Positions 16,001 through 29,577 of a stretch of DNA of 64,000 nucleotides are shown piece by piece. The notes under the pieces are model-generated. The model worked only from the letters and a program-made list of their open reading frames with translations, was not told the DNA's origin and ran no database searches. The position numbers and the translations under genes were made by a program. The first letter of the stretch is position 1; each line of letters starts with the position of its first letter. The stretch is taken from contig OX030969.1 of the NCBI GenBank assembly GCA_943735955.1, positions 1,691,991 to 1,755,990 of the forward strand, given 5' to 3'. The DNA comes from Piscicola geometra. Taxonomy: Eukaryota > Annelida > Clitellata > Hirudinida > Piscicolidae.

Positions 16001-19000
16001 ACAAGGACAACAAGGACAACAAGGACAACAAGGACAACAAGGACAACAAGGACAACAAAGACAAGGACAACAAGGACAACAAGGACAACAAGGACAACAA
16101 GGACAACAAGGACAACAAGAACAACAAGGACAAGGACAACAAGGACAACAAGGACAACAAAGACAACAAGGACAACAAGGACAACAAGGACAACAAGGAC
16201 AACAAGGATAAACAAGGACAACAAGGACAACAAGGACAACAAGGAGAACAAGAACAACAAGGACAACAAGGACAACAAGGACAACAAGGACAACAAGGAG
16301 AACAAGGACAACAAGGACAACAAGGACAACAAGGACAACAAGGACAACAAGGACAACAAGGACAACAAGGACAACAAGGACGACAAGGAGAACAAGGACA
16401 ACAAGGACAACAAGGACAACAAGGACAACAAGGACAACAAGGACAACAAGGACAACAAGGACAACAAGGACAACAAGGACAACAAGGAGAACAAGGACAA
16501 CAAGGACAACAAGGACAACAAGGACAACAAGGACAACAAGGACAACAAGGACAACAAGGACAACAAGGACAACAAGGACAACAAAGACAAGGACAACAAG
16601 GACAACAAGGACAACAAGGACAACAAGGAGAACAAGGACAACAAGGACAACAAGGACAACAAGGACAACAAGGACAACAAGGACAACAAGGACAACAAGG
16701 ACAACAAGGACAACAAGGACAACAAGGACAACAAGGAGAACAAGGACAACAAGGACAACAAGGACAACAAGGACAACAAGGACAACAAGGACAACAAGGA
16801 CAACAAGGACAACAAGGACAACAAGGACAACAAGGACAACAAAGACAACAAGGACAACAAGGACAACAAGGACAACAAGGACAACAAGGACAACAAGGAC
16901 AACAAGAACAACAAGGACAAGGACAACAAGGACAACAAGGACAACAAAGACAACAAGGACAACAAGGACAACAAGGACAACAAGGACAACAAGGACAACA
17001 AGGACAACAAGGACAACAAGGACAACAAGGAGAACAAGGACAACAAGGACAACAAGGACAACAAGGACAACAAGGACAACAAGGACAACAAGGACAACAA
17101 GGAGAACAAGGACAACAAGGACAACAAGGACAACAAGGACAACAAGGACAACAAGGACAACAAGGACAACAAGGACAACAAGGACGACAAGGAGAACAAG
17201 GACAACAAGGACAACAAGGACAACAAGGACAACAAGGACAACAAGGACAACAAGGACAACAAGGACAACAAGGACAACAAGGACAACAAGGACAACAAGG
17301 ACAACAAGGACAACAAGGACAACAAGGACAACAAGAACAACAAGGACAACAAGGACAACAAGGACAAGAAGGACAACAAGGACAACAAGGACAACAAGGA
17401 CAACAAGGACAACAAGGAGAACAAGGACAACAAGGACAACAAGGACAACAAGAACAACAAAGACAACAAAGACAACAAGGACAACAAGGACAACAAGGAC
17501 AACAAGGACAACAAGGACAACAAGGACAACAAGGACAACAAGGACAACAAGGACAACAAGGACAACAAGAACAACAAGGACAAGGACAACAAGGACAACA
17601 AGGACAACAAAGACAACAAGGACAACAAGGACAACAAGGACAACAAGGACAACAAGGACAACAAGGACAACAAGGACAACAAGGACAACAAGGAGAACAA
17701 GGACAACAAGGACAACAAGGACAACAAGGACAACAAGGACAACAAGGACAACAAGGACAACAAGGACAACAAGGACAACAAAGACAACAAGGACAACAAG
17801 GACAACAAGGACAACAAGGACAACAAGGACAACAAGGACAACAAGAACAACAAGGACAAGGACAACAAGGACAACAAGGACAACAAAGACAACAAGGACA
17901 ACAAGGACAACAAGGACAACAAGGACAACAAGGACAACAAGGACAACAAGGACAACAAGGAGAACAAGGACAACAAGGACAACAAGGACAACAAGGACAA
18001 CAAGGACAACAAGGACAACAAGGACAACAAGAACAACAAGGACAAGGACAACAAGGACAACAAGGACAACAAAGACAACAAGGACAACAAGGACAACAAG
18101 GACAACAAGGACAACAAGGACAACAAGGACAACAAGGACAACAAGGACAACAAGGACAACAAGGACAACAAGGAGAACAAGGACAACAAGGACAACAAGG
18201 ACAACAAGGACAACAAGGACAACAAGGACAACAAGGACAACAAGGACAACAAGGACAACAAGGACAACAAGGACAACAAGGACAACAAGGACAACAAGAA
18301 CAACAAGGACAACAAGGACAACAAGGACAACAAGGACAACAAGGAGAACAAGGAGAACAAGGACAACAAGGACAACAAGGACAACAAGGACAACAAGGAC
18401 AACAAGGACAACAAGGACAACAAGGACAACAAGGACAACAAGGAGAACAAGGACAACAAGGACAACAAGGACAACAAGGACAACAAGGACAACAAGGACA
18501 ACAAGGACAACAAGGACAACAAGGACAACAAGGACAACAAAGACAACAAGGACAACAAGGACAACAAGGACAACAAGGACAACAAGGACAACAAGGACAA
18601 CAAGAACAACAAGGACAAGGACAACAAGGACAACAAGGACAACAAAGACAACAAGGACAACAAGGACAACAAGGACAACAAGGACAACAAGGACAACAAG
18701 GACAACAAGGACAACAAGGACAACAAGGACAACAAGGAGAACAAGGACAACAAGGACAACAAGGACAACAAGGACAACAAGGACAACAAGGACAACAAGG
18801 ACAACAAGGAGAACAAGGACAACAAGGACAACAAGGACAACAAGGACAACAAGGACAACAAGGACAACAAGGACAACAAGGACAACAAGAACAACAAAGA
18901 CAACAAGGACAACAAGGACAACAAGGACAACAAGGACAACAAGGACAACAAGGACAACAAGGACAACAAGGACAACAAGGACAACAAGAACAACAAGGAC

Positions 19001-22000
19001 AAGGACAACAAGGACAACAAGGACAACAAAGACAACAAGGACAACAAGGACAACAAGGACAACAAGGACAACAAGGACAACAAGGACAACAAGGACAACA
19101 AGGACAACAAGGAGAACAAGGACAACAAGGACAACAAGGACAACAAGGACAACAAGGACAACAAGGACAACAAGGACAACAAGGACAACAAGGACAACAA
19201 GGACAACAAAGACAACAAGGACAACAAGGACAACAAGGACAACAAGGACAACAAGGACAACAAGGACAACAAGAACAACAAGGACAAGGACAACAAGGAC
19301 AACAAGGACAACAAAGACAACAAGGACAACAAGGACAACAAGGACAACAAGGACAACAAGGACAACAAGGACAACAAGGACAACAAGGACAACAAGGAGA
19401 ACAAGGACAACAAGGACAACAAGGACAACAAGGACAACAAGGACAACAAGGACAACAAGGACAACAAGAACAACAAGGACAAGGACAACAAGGACAACAA
19501 GGACAACAAAGACAACAAGGACAACAAGGACAACAAGGACAACAAGGACAACAAGGACAACAAGGACAACAAGGACAACAAGGACAACAAGGACAACAAG
19601 GACAACAAGGACAACAAGGAGAACAAGGACAACAAGGACAACAAGGACAACAAGGACAACAAGGACAACAAGGACAACAAGGACAACAAGGACAACAAGG
19701 ACAACAAGGACAACAAGGACAACAAGGACAACAAGGACAACAAGGACAACAAGAACAACAAGGACAACAAGGACAACAAGGACAACAAGGACAACAAGGA
19801 CAACAAGGAGAACAAGGACAACAAGGACAACAAGGACAACAAGGACAACAAGGACAACAAGGACAACAAGGACAACAAGGACAACAAGGACAACAAGGAG
19901 AACAAGGACAACAAGGACAACAAGGACAACAAGGACAACAAGGACAACAAGGACAACAAGGACAACAAGGACAACAAGGACAACAAGGACAACAAGGACA
20001 ACAAAGACAACAAGGACAACAAGGACAACAAGGACAACAAGGACAACAAGGACAACAAGGACAACAAGAACAACAAGGACAAGGACAACAAGGACAACAA
20101 GGACAACAAAGACAACAAGGACAACAAGGACAACAAGGACAACAAGGACAACAAGGACAACAAGGACAACAAGGACAACAAGGACAACAAGGACAACAAG
20201 GAGAACAAGGACAACAAGGACAACAAGGACAACAAGGACAACAAGGACAACAAGGACAACAAGGAGAACAAGGACAACAAGGACAACAAGGACAACAAGG
20301 ACAACAAGGACAACAAGGACAACAAGGACAACAAGGACAACAAGGACGACAAGGAGAACAAGGACAACAAGGACAACAAGGACAACAAGGACAACAAGGA
20401 CAACAAGGACAACAAGGACAACAAGGACAACAAGGACAACAAGGACAACAAGGACAACAAGGACAACAAGGACAACAAGGACAACAAGAACAACAAGGAC
20501 AACAAGGACAACAAGGACAAGAAGGACAACAAGGACAACAAGGACAACAAGGACAACAAGGACAACAAGGAGAACAAGGACAACAAGGACAACAAGGACA
20601 ACAAGAACAACAAAGACAACAAGGACAACAAGGACAACAAGGACAACAAGGACAACAAGGACAACAAGGACAACAAGGACAACAAGGACAACAAGGACAA
20701 CAAGAACAACAAGGACAAGGACAACAAGGACAACAAGGACAACAAAGACAACAAGGACAACAAGGACAACAAGGACAACAAGGACAACAAGGACAACAAG
20801 GACAACAAGGACAACAAGGACAACAAGGAGAACAAGGACAACAAGGACAACAAGGACAACAAGGACAACAAGGACAACAAGGACAACAAGGACAACAAGG
20901 ACAACAAGGACAACAAGGACAACAAAGACAACAAGGACAACAAGGACAACAAGGACAACAAGGACAACAAGGACAACAAGGACAACAAGAACAACAAGGA
21001 CAAGGACAACAAGGACAACAAGGACAACAAAGACAACAAGGACAACAAGGACAACAAGGACAACAAGGACAACAAGGACAACAAGGACAACAAGGACAAC
21101 AAGGACAACAAGGAGAACAAGGACAACAAGGACAACAAGGACAACAAGGACAACAAGGACAACAAGGACAACAAGGAGAACAAGGACAACAAGGACAACA
21201 AGGACAACAAGGACAACAAGGACAACAAGGACAACAAGGACAACAAGGACAACAAGGACAACAAAGACAAGGACAACAAGGACAACAAGGACAACAAGGA
21301 CAACAAGGACAACAAGGAGAACAAGGACAACAAGGACAACAAGGACAACAAGGACAACAAGGACAACAAGGACAACAAGGACAACAAGGACAACAAGGAC
21401 AACAAGGACAACAAGGAGAACAAGGACAACAAGGACAACAAGGACAACAAGGACAACAAGGACAACAAGGACAACAAGGACAACAAGGACAACAAGGACA
21501 ACAAGGACAACAAGGACAACAAAGACAACAAGGACAACAAGGACAACAAGGACAACAAGGACAACAAGGACAACAAGGACAACAAGAACAACAAGGACAA
21601 GGACAACAAGGACAACAAGGACAACAAAGACAACAAGGACAACAAGGACAACAAGGACAACAAGGACAACAAGGATAAACAAGGACAACAAGGACAACAA
21701 GGACAACAAGGAGAACAAGGACAACAAGGACAACAAGGACAACAAGGACAACAAGGACAACAAGGACAACAAGGACAACAAGGACAACAAGGACGACAAG
21801 GAGAACAAGGACAACAAGGACAACAAGGACAACAAGGACAACAAGGACAACAAGGACAACAAGGACAACAAGGACAACAAGGACAACAAGGACAACAAGG
21901 AGAACAAGGACAACAAGGACAACAAGGACAACAAGGACAACAAGGACAACAAGGACAACAAGGACAACAAGGACAACAAGGACAACAAGGACAACAAAGA

Positions 22001-25000
22001 CAAGGACAACAAGGACAACAAGGACAACAAGGACAACAAGGACAACAAGGAGAACAAGGACAACAAGGACAACAAGGACAACAAGGACAACAAGGACAAC
22101 AAGGACAACAAGGACAACAAGGACAACAAGGACAACAAGGACAACAAGGAGAACAAGGACAACAAGGACAACAAGGACAACAAGGACAACAAGGACAACA
22201 AGGACAACAAGGACAACAAGGACAACAAGGACAACAAGGACAACAAGGACAACAAGGACAACAAAGACAACAAGGACAACAAGGACAACAAGGACAACAA
22301 GGACAACAAGGACAACAAGGACAACAAGGACAACAAGAACAACAAGGACAAGGACAACAAGGACAACAAGGACAACAAAGACAACAAGGACAACAAGGAC
22401 AACAAGGACAACAAGGACAACAAGGACAACAAGGACAACAAGGACAACAAGGACAACAAGGAGAACAAGGACAACAAGGACAACAAGGACAACAAGGACA
22501 ACAAGGACAACAAGGACAACAAGGACAACAAGGAGAACAAGGACAACAAGGACAACAAGGACAACAAGGACAACAAGGACAACAAGGACAACAAGGACAA
22601 CAAGGACAACAAGGACGACAAGGAGAACAAGGACAACAAGGACAACAAGGACAACAAGGACAACAAGGACAACAAGGACAACAAGGACAACAAGGACAAC
22701 AAGGACAACAAGGACAACAAGGACAACAAGGACAACAAGAACAACAAGGACAACAAGGACAACAAGGAAAAGAAGGACAACAAGGACAACAAGGACAACA
22801 AGGACAACAAGGACAACAAGGAGAACAAGGACAACAAGGACAACAAGGACAACAAGAACAACAAAGACAACAAGGACAACAAGGACAACAAGGACAACAA
22901 GGACAACAAGGACAACAAGGACAACAAGGACAACAAGAACAACAAGGACAAGGACAACAAGGACAACAAGGACAACAAAAACAACAAGGACAACAAGGAC
23001 AACAAGGACAACAAGGACAACAAGGACAACAAGGACAACAAGGACAACAAGGACAACAAGGACAACAAGGAGAACAAGGACAACAAGGACAACAAGGACA
23101 ACAAGGACAACAAGGACAACAAGGACAACAAGGACAACAAGGACAACAAGGACAACAAGGACAACAAAGACAACAAGGACAACAAGGACAACAAGGACAA
23201 CAAGGACAACAAGGACAACAAGGACAACAAGAACAACAAGGACAAGGACAACAAGGACAACAAGGACAACAAAGACAACAAGGACAACAAGGACAACAAG
23301 GACAACAAGGACAACAAGGACAACAAGGACAACAAGGACAACAAGGACAACAAGGAGAACAAGGACAACAAGGACAACAAGGACAACAAGGACAACAAGG
23401 ACAACAAGGACAACAAGGACAACAAGGAGAACAAGGACAACAAGGACAACAAGGACAACAAGGACAACAAGGACAACAAGGACAACAAGGACAACAAGGA
23501 CAACAAGGACAACAAGGACAACAAAGACAAGGACAACAAGGACAACAAGGACAACAAGGACAACAAGGACAACAAGGAGAACAAGGACAACAAGGACAAC
23601 AAGGACAACAAGGACAACAAGGACAACAAGGACAACAAGGACAACAAGGACAACAAGGACAACAAGGAGAACAAGGACAACAAGGACAACAAGGACAACA
23701 AGGACAACAAGGACAACAAGGACAACAAGGACAACAAGGACAACAAGGACAACAAGGACAACAAAGACAACAAGGACAACAAGGACAACAAGGACAACAA
23801 GGACAACAAGGACAACAAGGACAACAAGGACAACAAGAACAACAAGGACAAGGACAACAAGGACAACAAGGACAACAAAGACAACAAGGACAACAAGGAC
23901 AACAAGGACAACAAATACAACAAGGACAACAAGGACAACAAGGACAACAAGGACAACAAGGAGAACAAGGACAACAAGGACAACAAGGACAACAAGGACA
24001 ACAAGGACAACAAGGACAACAAGGACAACAAGGAGAACAAGGACAACAAGGACAACAAGGACAACAAGGACAACAAGGACAACAAGGACAACAAGGACAA
24101 CAAGGACAACAAGGACAACAAGGACGACAAGGAGAACAAGGACAACAAGGACAACAAGGACAACAAGGACAACAAGGACAACAAGGACAACAAGGACAAC
24201 AAGGACAACAAGGACAACAAGGACAACAAGGACAACAAGGACAACAAGGACAACAAGGACAACAAGAACAACAAGGACAACAAGGACAACAAGGACAAGA
24301 AGGACAACAAGGACAACAAGGACAACAAGGACAACAAGGACAACAAGGAGAACAAGGACAACAAGGACAACAAGAACAACAAAGACAACAAGGACAACAA
24401 GGACAACAAGGACAACAAGGACAACAAGGACAACAAGGACAACAAGGATAACAAGGACAACAAGAACAACAAGGACAAGGACAACAAGGACAACAAGGAC
24501 AACAAAGACAACAAGGACAACAAGGACAACAAGGACAACAAGGACAACAAGGACAACAAGGACAACAAGGACAACAAGGACAACAAGGACAACAAGGACT
24601 ACAAAGACAACAAGGACAACAAGGACAACAAGGACAACAAGGACAACAAAGACAACAAGGACAACAAGGACAACAAGGACAACAAGGACAACAAGGACAA
24701 GGACAACAAGGACAACAAGGACGACAAGGACAACAAGGACAACAAGGACAACAAGGACAACAAAGACAACAAGGACAACAAGGACAACAAGGACAACAAG
24801 GACAACAAGGACAACAAGGACAACAAGGACAACAAGGACAACAAAGACAACAAGGACAACAAGGACAACAAGGACAACAAGGACAACAAGGACAACAAGG
24901 ACAACAAGGACAACAAGAACAACAAGGACAAGGACAACAAGGACAACAAGGACAACAAAGACAACAAGGACAACAAGGACAACAAGGACAACAAGGACAA

Positions 25001-28000
25001 CAAGGACAACAAGGACAACAAGGACAACAAGGAGAACAAGGACAACAAGGACAACAAGGACAACAAGGACAACAAGGACAACAAGGACAACAAGGAGAAC
25101 AAGGACAACAAGGACAACAAGGACAACAAGGACAACAAGGACAACAAAGACAACAAGGACAACAAGAACAACAAGGACAACAAGGACAACAAAGACAACA
25201 AGGACAACAATGACAACAAGGACAACAAGGACAACAAAGACAACAAGGACAACAAGGACAACAAGGACAACAAGGACAACAAGGACAACAAGGACAACAA
25301 GGACAACAAGGACAACAAGGACAACAAGGACAACAAGGACAACAAGGACAACAAGGACAACAAGGAGAACAAGGACAACAAGGACAACAAGGACAACAAG
25401 GACAACAAGGACAACAAGGACAACAAGGACAACAAGGACAACAAGGACAACAAGGACAACAAGGACAACAAGGACAACAAAGACAAGGACAACAAGGACA
25501 ACAAGGACAACAAGGACAACAAGGAGAACAAGGACAACAAGGACAACAAGGACAACAAGGACAACAAGGACAACAAGGACAACAAGGACAACAAGGACAA
25601 CAAGGACAACAAGGACAACAAGGACAACAAGGACAACAAGGACAACAAGGAGAACAAGGACAACAAGGACAACAAGGACAACAAGGACAACAAGGACAAC
25701 AAGGACAACAAGGACAACAAGGACAACAAGGACAACAAGGACAACAAAGACAACAAGGACAACAAGGACAACAAGGACAACAAGGACAACAAGGACAACA
25801 AGGACAACAAGAACAACAAGGACAAGGACAACAAGGACAACAAGGACAACAAAGACAACAAGGACAACAAGGACAACAAGGACAACAAGGACAACAAGGA
25901 CAACAAGGACAACAAGAACAACAAGGAGAACAAGGACAACAAGGACAACAAGGACAACAAGGACAACAAGGACAACAAGGACAACAAGGACAACAAGGAC
26001 AACAAGGACAACAAGGAGAACAAGGACAACAAGGACAACAAGGACAACAAGGACAACAAGGACAACAAGGACAACAAGGACAACAAGGACGACAAGGAGA
26101 ACAAGGACAACAAGGACAACAAGGACAACAAGGACAACAAGGACAACAAGGACAACAAGGACAACAAGGACAACAAGGACAACAAGGACAACAAGGACAA
26201 CAAGGACAACAAGAACAACAAGGACAACAAGGACAACAAGGACAAGAAGGACAACAAGGACAACAAGGACAACAAGGACAACAAGGAGAACAAGGAGAAC
26301 AAGGACAACAAGGACAACAAGGACAACAAGGACAACAAGGACAACAAGGACAACAAGGACAACAAGGACAACAAAGACAAGGACAACAAGGACAACAAGG
26401 ACAACAAGGACAACAAGGACAACAAGGAGAACAAGGACAACAAGGACAACAAGGACAACAAGGACAACAAGGACAACAAGGAGAACAAGGACAACAAGGA
26501 CAACAAGGACAACAAGGACAACAAGGACAACAAGGACAACAAGGACAACAAGGACAACAAGGACAACAAGGAGAACAAGGAGAACAAGGACAACAAGGAC
26601 AACAAGGACAACAAGGACAACAAGGAGAACAAGGACAACAAGGACAACAAGGACAACAAGGACAACAAGGACAACAAAGACAAGGACAACAAGGACAACA
26701 AGGACAACAAGGACAACAAGGACAACAAGGACAACAAGGAGAACAAGGACAACAAGGACAACAAGGACAACAAGGACAACAAGGACAACAAGGACAACAA
26801 GGACAACAAGGACAACAAGGACAACAAGGAGAACAAGGACAACAAGGACAACAAGGACAACAAGGACAACAAGGACAACAAGGACAACAAGGACAACAAG
26901 GACAACAAGGACAACAAGGACAACAAAGACAACAAGGACAACAAGGACAACAAGGACAACAAGGACAACAAGGACAACAAGGACAACAAGGACAACAAGG
27001 ACAACAAGAACAACAAGGACAAGGACAACAAGGACAACAAGGACAACAAAGACAACAAGGACAACAAGGACAACAAGGACAACAAGGACAACAAGGACAA
27101 CAAGGACAACAAGGACAACAAGGACAACAAGGAGAACAAGGACAACAAGGACAACAAGGACAACAAGGACAACAAGGACAACAAGGACAACAAGGAGAAC
27201 AAGGACAACAAGGACAACAAGGACAACAAGGACAACAAGGACAACAAGGACAACAAGGACAACAAGGACAACAAGGACAACAAGGACAACAAGGACGACA
27301 AGGAGAACAAGGACAACAAGGACAACAAGGACAACAAGGACAACAAGGACAACAAGGACAACAAGGACAACAAGGACAACAAGGACAACAAGGACAACAA
27401 GGACAACAAGGACAACAAGGACAACAAGGACAACAAGAACAACAAGGACAACAAGGACAACAAGGACAACAAGGACAACAAGGACAACAAGGACAACAAG
27501 GACAACAAGGACAACAAGGACAACAAGGACAACAAGGACAACAAGGACAACAAGAACAACAAGGACAACAAGGACAACAAGGACAACAAGGACAACAAGG
27601 ACAACAAGGAGAACAAGGACAACAAGGACAACAAGGACAACAAGGACAACAAGAACAACAAGGACAACAAGGAGAACAAGGACAACAAGGACAACAAGGA
27701 CAACAAGGACAAGGACAACAAGGACAACAAGGACAACAAGGACAACAAGGACAACAAGGACAAGGACAACAAGGACAACAAGGAGAACAAGGAGAACAAG
27801 GACAACAAGGAGAACAAGGAGAACAAGGACAACAAGGACGACAAGGACAACAAGAACAACAAGGACAACAAGGACAAGGACTTCTTGATGTGGCCGAGAG
27901 CGGGTGAGAAGTTGAGGTTGCCTGCAAGGGAGGCGAGGCTGCTGTCCAGGTCGGAGTGGATCAGTTTGCTGCCGCTGCTGCCTGTGGTCGCCAGTGTGGT

Positions 28001-29499
28001 GCTGCTCAGTGTGGTGCTGCTGGTGCTGGTGGTGGTGGTGGTGCTGAGAGGGAGAAGCTTGGTGGATGCAAGGGAAGGTGAGTTGAATGCAGTGTCGAAG
28101 TCTAGTTGAAGGCTGTTGTTGCTTGGAGAGATCCACGATTGTTGTTGTTGCTGTTGTTGTTGGAAAGGAAGTTGCTGTTGTTGTTGGAAAGGAAGTTGTT
28201 GTTGAGGTTGTTGAAAGGGCATTGGTTGTTGAGTAAGAAAGGGGTTGAAAGAATGTTGTAGTTGTTGTAGTTGTTGTTGTTGATGTTGTTGTTGAGGGAA
28301 TGCAGGCTGGAATGCTTGTGTAGATGCGAAGAGATCTTGTTGCATGAAGAAGGCGTTTTGTTGTTGTTGTTGTTGGAAGGGAACATGTTGTTGTTGTTGT
28401 TGTTGAAGCTGGGAAGGATAGAAAGGCTGGTCGTTGAGTGAGAGAAGGTCGTTCAAGTGGGATGATGCTGTGGTGGAGGTGGAGGAGAAGGGAGGAGTGG
28501 TGGTTGAGGTGGGTGAAAATGGATTGAAGGGGGTGTTGGTGGATGAGACAAAAGTGGTGGTGTTGGTGGATGAAGAAGAAGTGGTGGAAGAGGGGTGGAA
28601 GGGGGTGGTGGAGGAACGGAAGGGATCGGCCTTGTTGGAAGCACTGGAGGAGTTGGAAGAGCCAGTTGGAGACATCTGCTTCAGTCGCTCCTTCTGTCGG
28701 TGCATTTGTTCAAGTCGATGTTGGCGTTAACAACACAACAACACTCAACACTGCAACATTACTCCACAAAAACACTCAACACTGCAACATTACTCCACAA
28801 CAACACTCAACACTGCAACATTACTCCACAACAACACTCAACACTGCAACATTACTCCACAAAAACACTCAACACTGCAACATTACTCCACAACAACACT
28901 CAACACTGCAACATTACTCCACAACAACACTCAACACTGCAACATTACTCCACAACAACACTCAACACTGCAACATTACTCCACAACAACACTCAACACT
29001 GCAACATTACTCCACAACAACACTCAACACTGCAACATTACTCCACAACAACACTCAACACTGCAACATTACTCCACAACAACACTCGGGGCACCTTGAG
29101 CAGATCCAGTTGTCGCTGCTCCTCCTCCAAGATCTTCCGTCGTTCCTCCTCCGTGATCTCATCTGCCCCTGTCATAGCATCATCACTAGCACCAACTATC
29201 TCAGCATCATCACTAGCACCAACTATCTCAGCATCATCACTAGCACCAACTATCTCAGCATCATTACTAGCACCAACTATCTCAGCATCATTACTAGCAC
29301 CACCTACTCATCTTTACATCATTACCAGCACCACCCACCCATCTCAGCATCATCATTACCAGCACCACCCACCCATCTCAGCATCATCATTACCATCACC
29401 ACCCACCCATCTGAGGATCATTACTACCTGCAGCGATGACGTTTCCGGCTTGGGAGGCAGCAGCGTAGTTGCTGATGACTGCGGTGACTCCTGCAGCAG

Positions 29500-29577
<78 letters not shown>

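Noticed and set aside
2030..27881. Centromeric or telomeric satellite
   Set aside because: The array is embedded between two exons of one gene in correct phase, and the unit is not a telomere motif.
1958..28136. Giant open reading frames through the satellite (up to 8,702 codons minus, 4,739 codons plus)
   Set aside because: The 9-bp unit has no stop codon in any frame on either strand, so open length is automatic. The array has no ATG of its own, the ATGs lie in unique flanks, and reading drifts between frames at indels. The PICALM exons on both sides show that the region is an intron.
27885..28386. Short ORFs overlapping PICALM exon 11 in other frames
   Set aside because: They are shadows of the Gln-rich coding exon; the family motifs (ADPF, NDLLSL, NPF) are in the PICALM frame only.
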